A stretch of 64,000 nt of DNA from Mobilicoccus pelagius NBRC 104925 (GCF_000247995.1 NZ_BAFE01000030.1:1-64000), one strand, 5' to 3'; positions 29,361 through 38,454 are shown, counted from the stretch's first letter. Translations and numbers: made by a program. The notes: a model not told the origin generated them from the letters alone.

Positions 29361-30944
29361 ATGCGGCCCCGTCTCACGGGACGCGGCTCCGCCCTCCTCG
29401 GCGGCGGGCTGGCCCTCGCCGTCGGCGGCCCTCTCCTCGGCGTCCCCGACCTCACGCGGTGGGGCCTGTTCGCGCTCGGTCTCGTCGCCTGCGCCGCCCT
29501 GAGTGTCACCCTGTGTCGACCTGGCGTCGAGGTCGAGGTCCGTCCGTCGCCCGGCACCACGTCCGTCGGCCGCAGCACCACGCTCGCGCTTGCCGTCACC
29601 GCACACCGCCCCACACGGACACACCCGATCTCGGTGGCGATCCCGCCGGCCCTCACGGGCGGCACACCCTGCTCGTCCGTCCTCGTCGACGACGATCTCG
29701 GCCCGACCGAAACTTTGGACCTCACCCTGAGACTGAGGCCCACCAGACGGGGACTGCATCGCATCCCACCTGCGACGATCGACGTCGTCGACCCCCTGTG
29801 CCTCGCCCGGACGGCGAGCGTCGTCGGCACCCCCACGGACGTCCTCGTGGCCCCCCGTCTCCACGACCTCGACGCCCTCCCGGGAGCCGCGGTGTCGACG
29901 CGGCCCGGCTCCGCCGTCCTCTCCGCCGCGGCAACACCTGCCGGTGGCGTCCCCGCCTCCGCCCGCCCCTACAGCCCGGGCGACGACCTGCGACGCATCC
30001 ACTGGCCGATGAGCGCCCACCGCGGGGAGCTCATGGTGCGGCAGGAGGAGCCCGAGGGTCGGCTCCACGTCACGCTCGTCCTCGACCCCTGGCTTGCCGA
30101 CGGTCGACACCCCGCCCGCTTCGAATGGGGGATCGACCTGCTCGCCTCGGTCGTCGTCGCCTGCGACGAGGCCGGGGCCGACGTCTCCCTCGTCGTCGCC
30201 GGTCCCGGCCCCACGTCCGTCGCCGCGGGCCCCGCGACACCGACGGCACGCCGATCCGAGGGGAGCGTCGCGGACATCGCGGCCGGGACGAGCGCCGCCG
30301 GGACCTCCCGCGCCGGGGCGCTTCGGCCCGGTCCCACGGCAGGCGATGCGAGCTCCGCCGAGGCGGAGGTCGGTCGGGTGCTCGGCGTCGGCCGCGACGC
30401 CTGCCTGCGGGCGCTCGCCCTCGCCCCGACCCGTCCACCCGGCCGTGGACGACGAACCGCCCCGCCGGCCTCCCCCACGCCGGAAGGGCAGGAGACGACG
30501 GGACCGGAGCAGAGCGGTTCACCGCGGCGGGCGAGGGATGTCTCCGCCCGGACCGTCCTCGACCACGCGGGCTGGGTCCTCCAGGTCACGGGGAGCCATG
30601 CCTCCGACGGGATCTGCTCGTCGCTCGACACACTCGCGCCGGGAACTGCTGCCACGGTCGTCGTCGTCGCCGACTCCTCTGTCGCGACCGCGGGGTCGGG
30701 CGGGGCTCGGGGCGTCACGTCACGCGACGGCGCGGCCGAGCGGGGTCCGGGCCTCCGCCGTCGCCCGACGACCGCACCCCCTCTCGAGGACGGTGACGAG
30801 GCCGCCACCGCCCGGGTCGTCGCCGGACTGCGCGCAGCAGGAGCCCACGTCGTCGTCGTGTCCGAGCGCACGCCCCACGCGGAGGCGTGGCGGCAAGCCC
30901 TCGCCCCGCTGGAGGACGCACGCGTCGGCGGGTGGCTGCGATGA
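29361..30944 (+). CDS. DUF58 protein (MoxR partner, membrane-anchored)
   Basis: 527 residues starting 2 bases after moxR. Two N-terminal hydrophobic segments (about 10-50) are followed by a beta-rich region and the DUF58 core YSPGDDLRRIHWPMSAHRGELMVRQEEPEG, given here as its two halves YSPGDDLRRIHW and MSAHRGELMVRQEEPEG. The domain is related to von Willebrand A folds and probably receives the MoxR ATPase. About 150 residues in the C-terminal part (from AGPGPTSVAAG) are low-complexity and variable. It overlaps the next gene by 4 bases (ATGA). Biological role unknown; the operon is often linked to envelope stress. Confidence 0.85.
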   Translation: MRPRLTGRGSALLGGGLALAVGGPLLGVPDLTRWGLFALGLVACAALSVTLCRPGVEVEVRPSPGTTSVGRSTTLALAVTAHRPTRTHPISVAIPPALTGGTPCSSVLVDDDLGPTETLDLTLRLRPTRRGLHRIPPATIDVVDPLCLARTASVVGTPTDVLVAPRLHDLDALPGAAVSTRPGSAVLSAAATPAGGVPASARPYSPGDDLRRIHWPMSAHRGELMVRQEEPEGRLHVTLVLDPWLADGRHPARFEWGIDLLASVVVACDEAGADVSLVVAGPGPTSVAAGPATPTARRSEGSVADIAAGTSAAGTSRAGALRPGPTAGDASSAEAEVGRVLGVGRDACLRALALAPTRPPGRGRRTAPPASPTPEGQETTGPEQSGSPRRARDVSARTVLDHAGWVLQVTGSHASDGICSSLDTLAPGTAATVVVVADSSVATAGSGGARGVTSRDGAAERGPGLRRRPTTAPPLEDGDEAATARVVAGLRAAGAHVVVVSERTPHAEAWRQALAPLEDARVGGWLR

Positions 30945-33283
30945 CGGCGACGAACGGGAGCGCGGCCGCATCCGCGGGGCGTCGGCTCCCCGCCGAGGCA
31001 CCACGCGGTGACCGCATCCCGACGCCCCGGTCCGTCGCGGTGTCGGGGGTCGATCTCGTGGCGCGATCCGGAGTGGCGGCCTCCGCGCTCGTCGCCGTCG
31101 CCCTGTGGGCCTCCGCCGCACCGATCGCGACGCAGTTCACCTCGGCGCCGTGGCGCACCCCACTCCTTCTGGTCTTCGTCGCCCTCGTGCTCACGGGGTC
31201 ACTCGTGCGTCAGTGGTCCCGTGTGGCGACTCCGTTCGTGCAAGCCCTCGTCCTCGCCGGCGTCCTCACGGCCGCGTTCGGCGACGGTGCGGCCCTTTTC
31301 CGCGCCGTCCCCACCCCGGCGACGGTCGAGCGTGCAGGCGCCCTCCTCGACGACGCGACCCTCACCATCGCGACGAGCCCTCCCCCCGCGCCCGGCACGG
31401 TGGGCGTCGCGTTCGCGTTCGCCGCAGGCCTCGGGCTCCTCGCACTCCTCACCGACACGCTCGCCGTGACGCTGCGCCGCCCGCTCCTCGCGGTCGTCCC
31501 CGTCGTCCTGCCCGCGCTCGTCGTCGTCGCGGTGAGTGGGGAGCCGTCCCCGTGGCCGGCGTTCGTCGTCCCCGCCCTCGCCCTCGTGGGGCTCCTCCTG
31601 CTCGAACCGAGCCCGCCACGTCGTCCCACCCCGACGACCATCGGGTCCCCCTCGGCCGGTCGCGATGCCAGGACGGCGACGCGGGCGCGCCGGGTCGGCG
31701 TCACGGCCGTCGTCACCGGTGGCGCCCTCCTCCTCGCGACGGGCGGCGCGGCGCTCCTCCCCCACCACCGCCACCCGATCCTCGACCACCTCGGCGGTGG
31801 GGCGTCACGCGACCTCGCCCAGGTCGGCTTCACCCCCGCGCCCGATCTCCTCACCGACCTGCGCGACGACGACCCGACGCCGGTCCTCCGCTACCGCACG
31901 ACCGATCCGACCCCGCCTCCCCTGCGCATCGCCGTCACGTCGGAGTACGACGGCGCGCGATGGCTGCCCGCGACCGCGGCGGCCGTCCCGACGACGTCAC
32001 CGACCCTGCCCTATCCGCCCGGCCTCACCGTGCCCGCCGCCGAGCGCACCCTCACCGTCACCGAGACGCGCCTCGACCCGCCCTACCTCGCCGCCCCCGC
32101 GCCCCTCGTCGGCGGCACCGTCACCGGGTCTCGATGGGGTCAGGACCCGGTCACCGGCATGCTCGTCGTCGACCGCCGCCCCCGCCACTACGAGATGACA
32201 TACCTCGCCGTGCCCCGCACGACGGCGGACGACGGCGGCCGCCGCACCCCCGACCTCGTCGACGAGCTCGACGCCACGACGGTCCGACCGGAGGTGTGGG
32301 AGGCGGCCGAGGAGGCGACGCGTGGGGCACGCACCGACCGCGAGCGCGCCGAGGCGATCGAGGCGTGGCTGCGGGACGAGGACCGGTTCACGTACTCCCT
32401 CGACCTGCCCGAGCCGCAGAGCGTCGACCCGATCGAGACGTTCCTCCACACCCGCACGGGCTACTGCACGCATTTCGCGACGACGATGATCCTCCTGGCC
32501 CGGGCACAGGGCATCCCCGCGCGTCTCGCCACGGGGTTCCTCCCCGGGACGCCCGACGGGGACTCTCGTGTCGTGCGTGCCGACGACGCCCACGCCTGGC
32601 CGGAGCTGTACCTGCCCGGTCTCGGCTGGACGCGGTTCGAGCCGACGCCCGCGACCCGCACGGGCGCCACGCCGACGGGTCGGCCCACCGCGAGACCGAG
32701 GCCCTCGGCCACCCCCACCTCGGCGCACCCCACGGCCGCGAAGGCCTCGCCGGGCGCCTCGACGACCCCTTCGACCGCACCGGGCACACCCGCGGGTTCC
32801 CCTCGCCCCGCAGACGACCTCCTCGGGCGCCTCGCCGCCGCGGCCCTCGTCGCTCTGGTCCTCCTCGCCGCCCTCGCGGCCCCGGCAGCCCTCGCGAGCG
32901 CCCGGCACCGACGCCGTCTGCATGCCGCATCCTCGCCCGCCGAGGAGATCGACGAGCACTGGCGTCGGCTCACCGCCGCTCTCACCGACCTCGGCCTCCC
33001 CACCGTCCCCGACGCCACCGTCCGGGCGAACGCCGCGACCTACGCCGAAGACCTGCACGACGAGGCCCGCGCAGGGCTCGACCGGCTCGTCGCCGCCGTC
33101 GAAGCGGGGCGGTACCGGCCCCCGGTGGATGCCCCGACCGCCGAGACCGCAGAGGCGGCGGGCCGGGACGCCGAGAGCGTTCGCGCGGCGGCCCTCGCCG
33201 GTGCGTCACGGCGCGTGCGGTGGCGGGCCCGACTGTGGCCCACGGACGCTCACTCTTCGGCCCCGAGCCTCCCCCGGCATTGA
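30941..33283 (+). CDS. Membrane transglutaminase-like protein (DUF3488 plus transglutaminase core)
   Basis: 780 residues from the ATG at 30941, coupled to the DUF58 gene. The N-terminal part has six or seven membrane helices (about 45-270), then an extracytoplasmic transglutaminase-like domain with catalytic C509 (GYCTHFATTMILLARAQGIPARL) and H551 (ADDAHAWPELYLPGLGW). A Thr/Pro/Ala-rich linker, another membrane helix (about 625-650) and a cytoplasmic tail follow. It may act on peptides or proteins outside the membrane; the substrate is unknown. The stop overlaps the Zur operator region of znuA by position, so the genes are packed closely. Confidence 0.87.
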   Translation: MTATNGSAAASAGRRLPAEAPRGDRIPTPRSVAVSGVDLVARSGVAASALVAVALWASAAPIATQFTSAPWRTPLLLVFVALVLTGSLVRQWSRVATPFVQALVLAGVLTAAFGDGAALFRAVPTPATVERAGALLDDATLTIATSPPPAPGTVGVAFAFAAGLGLLALLTDTLAVTLRRPLLAVVPVVLPALVVVAVSGEPSPWPAFVVPALALVGLLLLEPSPPRRPTPTTIGSPSAGRDARTATRARRVGVTAVVTGGALLLATGGAALLPHHRHPILDHLGGGASRDLAQVGFTPAPDLLTDLRDDDPTPVLRYRTTDPTPPPLRIAVTSEYDGARWLPATAAAVPTTSPTLPYPPGLTVPAAERTLTVTETRLDPPYLAAPAPLVGGTVTGSRWGQDPVTGMLVVDRRPRHYEMTYLAVPRTTADDGGRRTPDLVDELDATTVRPEVWEAAEEATRGARTDRERAEAIEAWLRDEDRFTYSLDLPEPQSVDPIETFLHTRTGYCTHFATTMILLARAQGIPARLATGFLPGTPDGDSRVVRADDAHAWPELYLPGLGWTRFEPTPATRTGATPTGRPTARPRPSATPTSAHPTAAKASPGASTTPSTAPGTPAGSPRPADDLLGRLAAAALVALVLLAALAAPAALASARHRRRLHAASSPAEEIDEHWRRLTAALTDLGLPTVPDATVRANAATYAEDLHDEARAGLDRLVAAVEAGRYRPPVDAPTAETAEAAGRDAESVRAAALAGASRRVRWRARLWPTDAHSSAPSLPRH

Positions 33284-33284
33284 T

Positions 33285-33314
33285 TTGACAATCATTCCCA
33301 ATTGCGGGTTGTCT
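33285..33314 (+). promoter_or_regulatory. Zur box and promoter of znuACB
   Basis: TGACAATCATTCCCA (33286-33300) matches 11 of 15 positions of the actinobacterial Zur consensus TGAAAATGATTTTCA. It covers a perfect -35 hexamer TTGACA (33285-33290). TTGTCT at 33309-33314, after an 18-base spacer, is a usable -10, which would put the transcript start at the A of the znuA ATG (33321), making a leaderless mRNA. Zinc-loaded Zur would then block the promoter. The -10 is the weaker part. Confidence 0.75.
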
Positions 33315-33320
33315 CGTCCC

Positions 33321-34385
33321 ATGACCTTCCGCCGTACCGCCGCCCCCACCGCCGCTCTCACCGTCTGCGCCCTCCTCGGCGCGTGCGGTGCCCCCTCCCC
33401 GGAGAAGAGCGGCACGGGCGGCACCGACGGCAAGCCCTCCGTCGTCGTCGGGTTCTACCCCCTCCAGTACGCCGCCGAGCGCATCGGTGGCGACCGCATC
33501 CACGTCACCAACCTCACCCGCCCCGGCGGGGAGCCGCACGACGCGGAGCTCACCCCCAAGGACGTCGCCGCCGTCGCCGACGCGGACCTCGCCGTCCACG
33601 AGAAGGGCATGCAGCCCGCGCTCGACGACGCCGTCGCGGCCGAGAACCCCGACAAGGCCTTCGACGTCGCGACCGTCGCCCAGCTCGACGCGCCCGTCCC
33701 CGAGCCGGTCGCCGACCTCGGCGGCGACGGCCACGACCACGCGCACGGCGACGAGCACGCGCACGAGGAGGGCCACGAAGAGGGCCACGAGGGGCACGAC
33801 CACGCACACGAGGGCGAGGGACACGAGGGCGAGGAGAAGGGGCACGAGGGGCACAGCCACGACCACGGCACGGTGGATCCGCACTTCTGGCTCGACCCGG
33901 TGCGGTACGAGGCGGTCGCGGCGGCGCTCACCGAGCGGCTGTCGCAGGTCGACCCGGAGGGCAAGGCGACGTACGAGGCCAACCTCGCCGACCTGCGCCG
34001 TGATCTCGAGGCCGTCGACGCCGAGTACGAGAAGGGCCTCGAGAAGTGCCGCAGCACGACCCTCGTCACCGGACACGCGGCGTTCGGGTACCTCGCGGCG
34101 CGGTACGGTCTGACGCAGGCGGCGATCAGCGGCCTGTCCCCCGAGTCCGAGCCCGACCCGGCCCGGCTCGCGGCCGTCGCCGACTACGTCCGCAAGCACG
34201 ACGTGAGCACGATCTACGCCGAGACGCTCACGAGCCCGGCGGTCGCCGAGACGGTCGCACGGGAGACGGGCGCCCGCACCGCCGTGCTCGACCCCATCGA
34301 AGGCCTCACGAAGGACGGAACGGACTACCTCGGCCTCATGCGCTCCAACCTCGCCACCCTCCGCACCGGACAGGGATGTTCATGA
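33321..34385 (+). CDS. znuA: Zinc-binding lipoprotein of the ZnuABC importer
   Basis: 354 residues. The N-terminal signal ends in the lipobox LLGAC, so it is anchored to the outer face of the membrane. Cluster A-I solute-binding fold: metal-ligand histidines are in GGEPHDAELTP and VDPHFWLDP, and VTGHAAFGYLAARYGL and AETLTSP are family motifs. Between them lies a His/Glu/Asp-rich loop (about 138-182, repeats like GHDHAHGDEHAHEEGHEEGH) typical of zinc, not manganese, carriers. The start ATG lacks a strong ribosome site, fitting a leaderless mRNA. First gene of znuACB. Confidence 0.95.
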   Translation: MTFRRTAAPTAALTVCALLGACGAPSPEKSGTGGTDGKPSVVVGFYPLQYAAERIGGDRIHVTNLTRPGGEPHDAELTPKDVAAVADADLAVHEKGMQPALDDAVAAENPDKAFDVATVAQLDAPVPEPVADLGGDGHDHAHGDEHAHEEGHEEGHEGHDHAHEGEGHEGEEKGHEGHSHDHGTVDPHFWLDPVRYEAVAAALTERLSQVDPEGKATYEANLADLRRDLEAVDAEYEKGLEKCRSTTLVTGHAAFGYLAARYGLTQAAISGLSPESEPDPARLAAVADYVRKHDVSTIYAETLTSPAVAETVARETGARTAVLDPIEGLTKDGTDYLGLMRSNLATLRTGQGCS

Positions 34386-35101
34386 CCGCTGCCCCACCTC
34401 GCGGGCCCCGCCCGGCGGACACGCCGGTGATCGACCTCGTCGACGCCTCGTTCGGATACCGGCACCGGCCGGTCGTCACGGGCGCGACCCTGGCGATCCG
34501 CCCCGGCGAACGCGTCGCCGTCGTCGGCCCGAACGGCAGCGGCAAGTCGACGCTCGTCAAGGGCGTTCTCGGCCTCAACGACCACCTCGGCGGGCAGGTG
34601 CGCCTCTTCGGCACCCCGGCCGACCGGTTCCGGCAGCGTCACCTCCTCGGCTACGTGCCGCAGCGACACACCGTGTCGGCGACGGTACGGGCGACGGCCG
34701 GGGAGGTCGTCGCGAGCGGCCGCCTGCCGCGCCTCGGCCTCCTCGGACGCCCGGGCCGCGCGGATCGGGCGGTCATCGCCGAATGTCTCGCCGTCGTCGG
34801 TCTCGGTGACGCGGTCCACCGCGAGGTCGCCGACCTCTCCGGCGGGCAGCAGCGGCGCGTCCTCATCGCCCGCGCCCTCGCCGCCGGCCCGGAGGTGCTC
34901 GTCATGGACGAGCCCACCGCCGGCGTCGACGCCGCCAACCAGGTCGTCCTCGCCGAGGTGCTCGGCCGCCTCGTCGAGCGCGGGGTGACCCTCGTCGTCG
35001 TCACGCACGAGATCGACCCCCTCGCCTCGCTGCTCACCCGCGTCGTCACGGTCGACACCGGCCGCATCACCGGGGACGTCCCCGCTCCAGGAAGGGCCTG
35101 A
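34382..35101 (+). CDS. znuC: Zinc ABC transporter ATP-binding protein
   Basis: 239 residues from the ATG at 34382, overlapping znuA by 4 bases (ATGA); another in-frame ATG lies 2 codons earlier. Walker A is GPNGSGKST, the signature LSGGQQRRVLIARAL, Walker B VLVMDEPTAGVD, and the switch histidine is in VVTHEID. It powers zinc import through ZnuB in the cytoplasm. The stop and the znuB start share one base (TGATG). Confidence 0.95.
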   Translation: MTAAPPRGPRPADTPVIDLVDASFGYRHRPVVTGATLAIRPGERVAVVGPNGSGKSTLVKGVLGLNDHLGGQVRLFGTPADRFRQRHLLGYVPQRHTVSATVRATAGEVVASGRLPRLGLLGRPGRADRAVIAECLAVVGLGDAVHREVADLSGGQQRRVLIARALAAGPEVLVMDEPTAGVDAANQVVLAEVLGRLVERGVTLVVVTHEIDPLASLLTRVVTVDTGRITGDVPAPGRA

Positions 35102-36180
35102 TGCTCCACTTCCTCACGTACGAGTTCATGCAGCGTGCGCTGCTCGCCGCAGTGTTCATCGGGGCGGCGGCGCCGATGGTGGGCATCTTCCTCATGCAGC
35201 GGCGCCTCACGCTCATCGGCGACGGCATGGGCCACGTCGCGTTCGCGGGCGTCGCCCTCGGCGCCGTCACGGGCACCCAGCCGGTGTGGACCGCGCTCGC
35301 ACTCGCCGTCGCCGCGGCCGTCGCGATCGAGCTCATGCGGGCGCGCGGCACGACGACCGGCGACACCGCGCTCGCGATCCTGTTCTACGGCGGCATCAGC
35401 CTCGGCGTCGTCCTCATGAGTCGCGCCCCTTCGGGCGGCAAGAGCATCCCCGCGTACCTCTTCGGCGCGATCTCGACGACGAAGGACTCCGACGTCGTCG
35501 TGTTCGCGGGGCTCGCGATCGCCGTCGCGATCGTCACGTGGTTCCTGCGTCCGCGGCTGTTCGCCGTCGCGAACGACCCGGAGTTCGCCCGCGCGTCGGG
35601 GCTGCCCGTCCTCGCCCTCAACGTCACGCTCGCCGTGCTCACTGCGATCACGGTCGTCGTATCGATGCGGGTCGTGGGTCTTCTCCTCATCGCGGCGCTC
35701 ATGATCGTGCCGAACGCGGCCGCGCAGGTCGTCGCGCGGAGCTTCGCGTCGGCGATGGGCATCGCGGTCGCGATCGGACTCGTGTGCAGCGTCGTCGGGG
35801 TCGTCGCGTCGTTCCAGCTCGACACCCCCTCGGGCGGCACGATCGTCGTCCTCGCCGTGATCGTGTACGCGGTGCTCGCGTCGGCGGACACGGCGCTCGG
35901 TGCCGTACGCGGGCGTCGCCTGCGGCGCGCGCCCGGCCACGAACACGCCCACGACCACCCGCACGTCCACGGCATGCCGGACTGCGAGCACCTGCCCGTC
36001 CTCCACGAGGACCACGTCGACTACGTCCACGACGGCCACCTCCACTCCCCCCACGGCGACCACTACGACGAGCACGGCCCCATCGAGCAGTGCGGCGACC
36101 ACGGGCACGGACCGGGCCACGCGCCCACGCACGAGTCCGCGGCCGAGGTGGGGACGCCCCGCCCGTTCGAGCCGAGGTGA
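35101..36180 (+). CDS. znuB: Zinc ABC transporter permease with C-terminal His-rich domain
   Basis: 359 residues. The first 275 are a regular ABC-3 permease with eight or nine helices (MQRRLTLIGDGMGHVAFAGVALG, ALMIVPNAAAQV). Unusual is the extra tail (about 278-345) with 20 or more histidines, including HVDYVHDGHLHSPHGDHYDEHG, given here as HVDYVHDGHLHS plus PHGDHYDEHG. Stand-alone small His-rich proteins with a similar DHVDYVHDGH pattern accompany zinc transporters in other actinobacteria, so this looks like a fusion. The tail is probably cytoplasmic and may hold incoming zinc. Confidence 0.93.
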   Translation: MLHFLTYEFMQRALLAAVFIGAAAPMVGIFLMQRRLTLIGDGMGHVAFAGVALGAVTGTQPVWTALALAVAAAVAIELMRARGTTTGDTALAILFYGGISLGVVLMSRAPSGGKSIPAYLFGAISTTKDSDVVVFAGLAIAVAIVTWFLRPRLFAVANDPEFARASGLPVLALNVTLAVLTAITVVVSMRVVGLLLIAALMIVPNAAAQVVARSFASAMGIAVAIGLVCSVVGVVASFQLDTPSGGTIVVLAVIVYAVLASADTALGAVRGRRLRRAPGHEHAHDHPHVHGMPDCEHLPVLHEDHVDYVHDGHLHSPHGDHYDEHGPIEQCGDHGHGPGHAPTHESAAEVGTPRPFEPR

Positions 36181-36185
36181 GACGC

Positions 36186-36209
36186 CGGGCGCCCTGACCG
36201 GGGCGCCCG
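36186..36209 (+). terminator. Hairpin after znuB
   Basis: A perfect 9-bp stem (36186-36194 with 36201-36209) encloses the loop TGACCG, five bases after the znuB stop. No T run follows. It probably ends the znuACB transcript and separates it from zur. The rest of the znuB-zur gap (36210-36408) shows nothing clear beyond a GGAGAGG ribosome site before zur. Confidence 0.55.
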
Positions 36210-36408
36210 CGTCGCCGTCCTCCCGCACACCTCCCACCGGTCGAGTCTCGTCCTCCCGCATCGGCGCCCACGCCGGTCGCACCCTCCTCAGCGGCCCGCC
36301 CTCGACTCGACGCGCACGGCCCGTGCCCCGCAGGCGCGGCGAGCCTCCTAGGGTGGGGCAGAGCCACGGCCCGCCGACGAGGCGGGCCAGGAGAGGAGAC
36401 ACGCCGCG

Positions 36409-36810
36409 ATGACCGAGTCCGGACCCCGCACCACCCGGCAGCGTCGTGCCGTCGAGGCGGCGCTCCGCCGCACCGCCGACTTCGTCTCGGCCCAGGACCT
36501 CCACCTCACGTTGCGGGAGGCCGGCGAGCGCGTGGGGCTCGCGACCGTCTACCGCACCCTCGGCCTCATGGCCGAGACGGGCGCCGTCGACATGATCCGC
36601 GCGGAGGACGGCGAGGCCCGCTACCGGCTGTGCGCGTCGGAGGACCACCACCACCATCTCGTGTGCCGCGAGTGCGGCCGCACGGTGGAGGTCGAGGAGC
36701 CCGACGCGGAGCGGTGGGCGGAACGCATGGCCTCCGCCCACGGCTTCACCGACGTCTCCCACACCCTCGAGATCTTCGGCCTCTGCGCCGAGTGCAGCAC
36801 CGCCTCGTGA
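36409..36810 (+). CDS. zur: Fur-family zinc uptake regulator Zur
   Basis: 133 residues. The winged-helix DNA-binding part (1-80) has VSAQDLHLTLREAGERVGLATVYRTLGLM. The metal part has EDHHHHLVCRECG and FGLCAEC, giving two CxxC pairs for structural zinc and a histidine cluster for sensing. Its place after znuACB and the Zur-like box before znuA support zinc rather than iron regulation. No own Zur box was seen upstream. Confidence 0.9.
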   Translation: MTESGPRTTRQRRAVEAALRRTADFVSAQDLHLTLREAGERVGLATVYRTLGLMAETGAVDMIRAEDGEARYRLCASEDHHHHLVCRECGRTVEVEEPDAERWAERMASAHGFTDVSHTLEIFGLCAECSTAS

Positions 36811-36840
36811 CGAGCCGCGGCCCGAACGCGTGAGCGACGC

Positions 36841-37272
36841 TCAGGCGCCCGTGGCCGAGCCGAGGAACCTCCGGGCCCGCTCGAGCGCGGCGGGTATCAC
36901 GGTGTAGTGCGCCCATCTCCCCCGCTGCTCCCGGGCGAGGAGCCCTGCCGCGACGAGCTTCTTGAGGTGGTGGGAGAGGGTGGGCTGGCTGATCCCGAGC
37001 TCGTCGGGCAGGTGGCAGGCACACACGGTGCCGCCCTCCGCCGAGGCGACGTAGCCGAGCAGCCGGACGCGCGTGGGATCGGCGAGGGCCTTGAAGACGT
37101 CCGCGAGTGCGGCGGCCCGGTCGGCGTCCGGCAGCGTGGCCGTCGACGCCGGGCAGCAGGTCTCCGTGCCCCGAGGCGGGTCGCCCGCCGCGTTCTCGCC
37201 GGAGGAGGCGGGTGCCGCCTGCACCACCGCCGCTCTCACGAGACCGTCCGCTGGGGTGTCGTGCGTCGCCAT
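36841..37272 (-). CDS. arsR: ArsR-family arsenite-responsive repressor
   Basis: 143 residues with a winged helix (ADPTRVRLLGYV, GISQPTLSHHLKKLVAAGLLAREQRG). A vicinal Cys pair (C39, C40 in TETCCPAS) lies ahead of the helix-turn-helix, and two more cysteines (C84, C86 in TVCACHL) lie in the DNA-binding helix region. An N-terminal CC pair plus a Cys near the recognition helices matches the Corynebacterium-type As(III) site. It is divergent from acr3 with two palindromes between, so it likely represses both directions until arsenite binds. Confidence 0.9.
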   Translation of the reverse strand: MATHDTPADGLVRAAVVQAAPASSGENAAGDPPRGTETCCPASTATLPDADRAAALADVFKALADPTRVRLLGYVASAEGGTVCACHLPDELGISQPTLSHHLKKLVAAGLLAREQRGRWAHYTVIPAALERARRFLGSATGA

Positions 37273-37303
37273 GAAGGCGAGTCTAGGCACGCCACGCGAT
37301 CGC

Positions 37304-37353
37304 ATTGACGTACGTCGATACGACTGACACAGTTCGTATCGACGATCGTCGAT
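37304..37353. promoter_or_regulatory. Two 16-bp palindromic ArsR operators between arsR and acr3
   Basis: ATCGACGATCGTCGAT (37338-37353) is a perfect palindrome. ATTGACGTACGTCGAT (37304-37319) is the same pattern with one mismatched pair and a different centre. Their centres are 34 bases apart, about three helical turns, so two dimers could bind the same DNA face. They fill most of the 93-base gap between the divergent starts. Confidence 0.75.
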
Positions 37354-37365
37354 GAAAGGCCCTCC

Positions 37366-38454
37366 ATGTCCACCGACACCCGCACCGTCCCCGACGCACC
37401 CGTCGCGGCGCGCCTGTCCACCCTCGACCGGCACCTCCCCCTGTGGATCGGGCTCGCCATGGTCGCCGGACTCCTGCTCGGGCGCCTCGTCCCCGGGCTC
37501 GGCGAAGCCCTCGCCGCGGTGTCGATCGACGGCGTCTCGCTCCCCATCGCCGTCGGGCTGCTCGTGATGATGTACCCGGTGCTCGCCAAGGTGCGCTACG
37601 ACCGGCTCGACACCGTCACCCACGACCGCCGGATGCTCCTCACCTCCCTGTTCCTCAACTGGATCCTCGGGCCGGCGCTCATGTTCACGCTCGCCTGGGT
37701 GTTCCTGCCCGACCTGCCGGAGTACCGCACCGGCCTCATCATCGTCGGGCTCGCCCGGTGCATCGCCATGGTCATCATCTGGAACGACCTCGCCTGTGGC
37801 GACAGGGAGGCCGCCGCCGTACTGGTCGCCGTCAACTCGATCTTCCAGGTCGTCGCGTTCGCCTTCCTCGGCTGGTTCTACCTCTCCGTGCTCCCCGGTC
37901 TGCTCGGTCTTCCGCAGACCGGTCTCGAGGTGTCGGCGTGGCAGATCGCGAAATCGGTGCTCATCTTCCTCGGCATCCCCCTCGTGGCGGGGTACCTCAC
38001 GCGCCGCCTCGGTGAGAAGCGCTGGGGCCGGGAGGCCTACGAGCGGTCGTTCCTGCCGCGCATCGGCCCGTGGGCGCTCTACGGCCTGCTCTTCACGATC
38101 GTCGTGCTCTTCGCCCTCCAGGGCGACCAGATCACGACGCACCCGCTCGACGTCGCCCGCATCGCGCTCCCGCTCCTCGCCTACTTCGCGATCATGTGGG
38201 GCCTCGGATACGTCCTCGGCCGCGCCCTGGGCATGGGGTACGAGAGGACGACGACCCTTGCGTTCACCGCGGCGGGAAACAACTTCGAACTCGCGATCGC
38301 CGTCGCGATCGCGACCTTCGGGGCGACGAGCGGTCAGGCCCTCGCCGGCGTCGTCGGGCCGCTCATCGAGGTGCCGGTGCTCGTCGGTCTCGTCTACGTG
38401 AGCCTCTGGCTGCGTCGTCGATTCCCCGACGCCGTCGCCGCCGACGCCCGCTGA
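37366..38454 (+). CDS. acr3: Arsenite efflux permease ACR3
   Basis: 362 residues with ten predicted membrane helices. It exports arsenite using the membrane potential. The conserved catalytic Cys is C132 in GLARCIAMVIIWND, and the conserved Glu of helix 9 is in TAAGNNFELAIAVAIATFG. Normal length and start (an AAAGG ribosome site before the ATG). It is controlled by the palindromes upstream and followed after 90 bases by the arsenate reductase gene. Confidence 0.95.
   Translation: MSTDTRTVPDAPVAARLSTLDRHLPLWIGLAMVAGLLLGRLVPGLGEALAAVSIDGVSLPIAVGLLVMMYPVLAKVRYDRLDTVTHDRRMLLTSLFLNWILGPALMFTLAWVFLPDLPEYRTGLIIVGLARCIAMVIIWNDLACGDREAAAVLVAVNSIFQVVAFAFLGWFYLSVLPGLLGLPQTGLEVSAWQIAKSVLIFLGIPLVAGYLTRRLGEKRWGREAYERSFLPRIGPWALYGLLFTIVVLFALQGDQITTHPLDVARIALPLLAYFAIMWGLGYVLGRALGMGYERTTTLAFTAAGNNFELAIAVAIATFGATSGQALAGVVGPLIEVPVLVGLVYVSLWLRRRFPDAVAADAR

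Noticed and set aside
36181-36408. Possible zinc riboswitch or second Zur box before zur
   Set aside because: Only a terminator-like hairpin after znuB and a ribosome site were found; no TGA-N-AAT type box.
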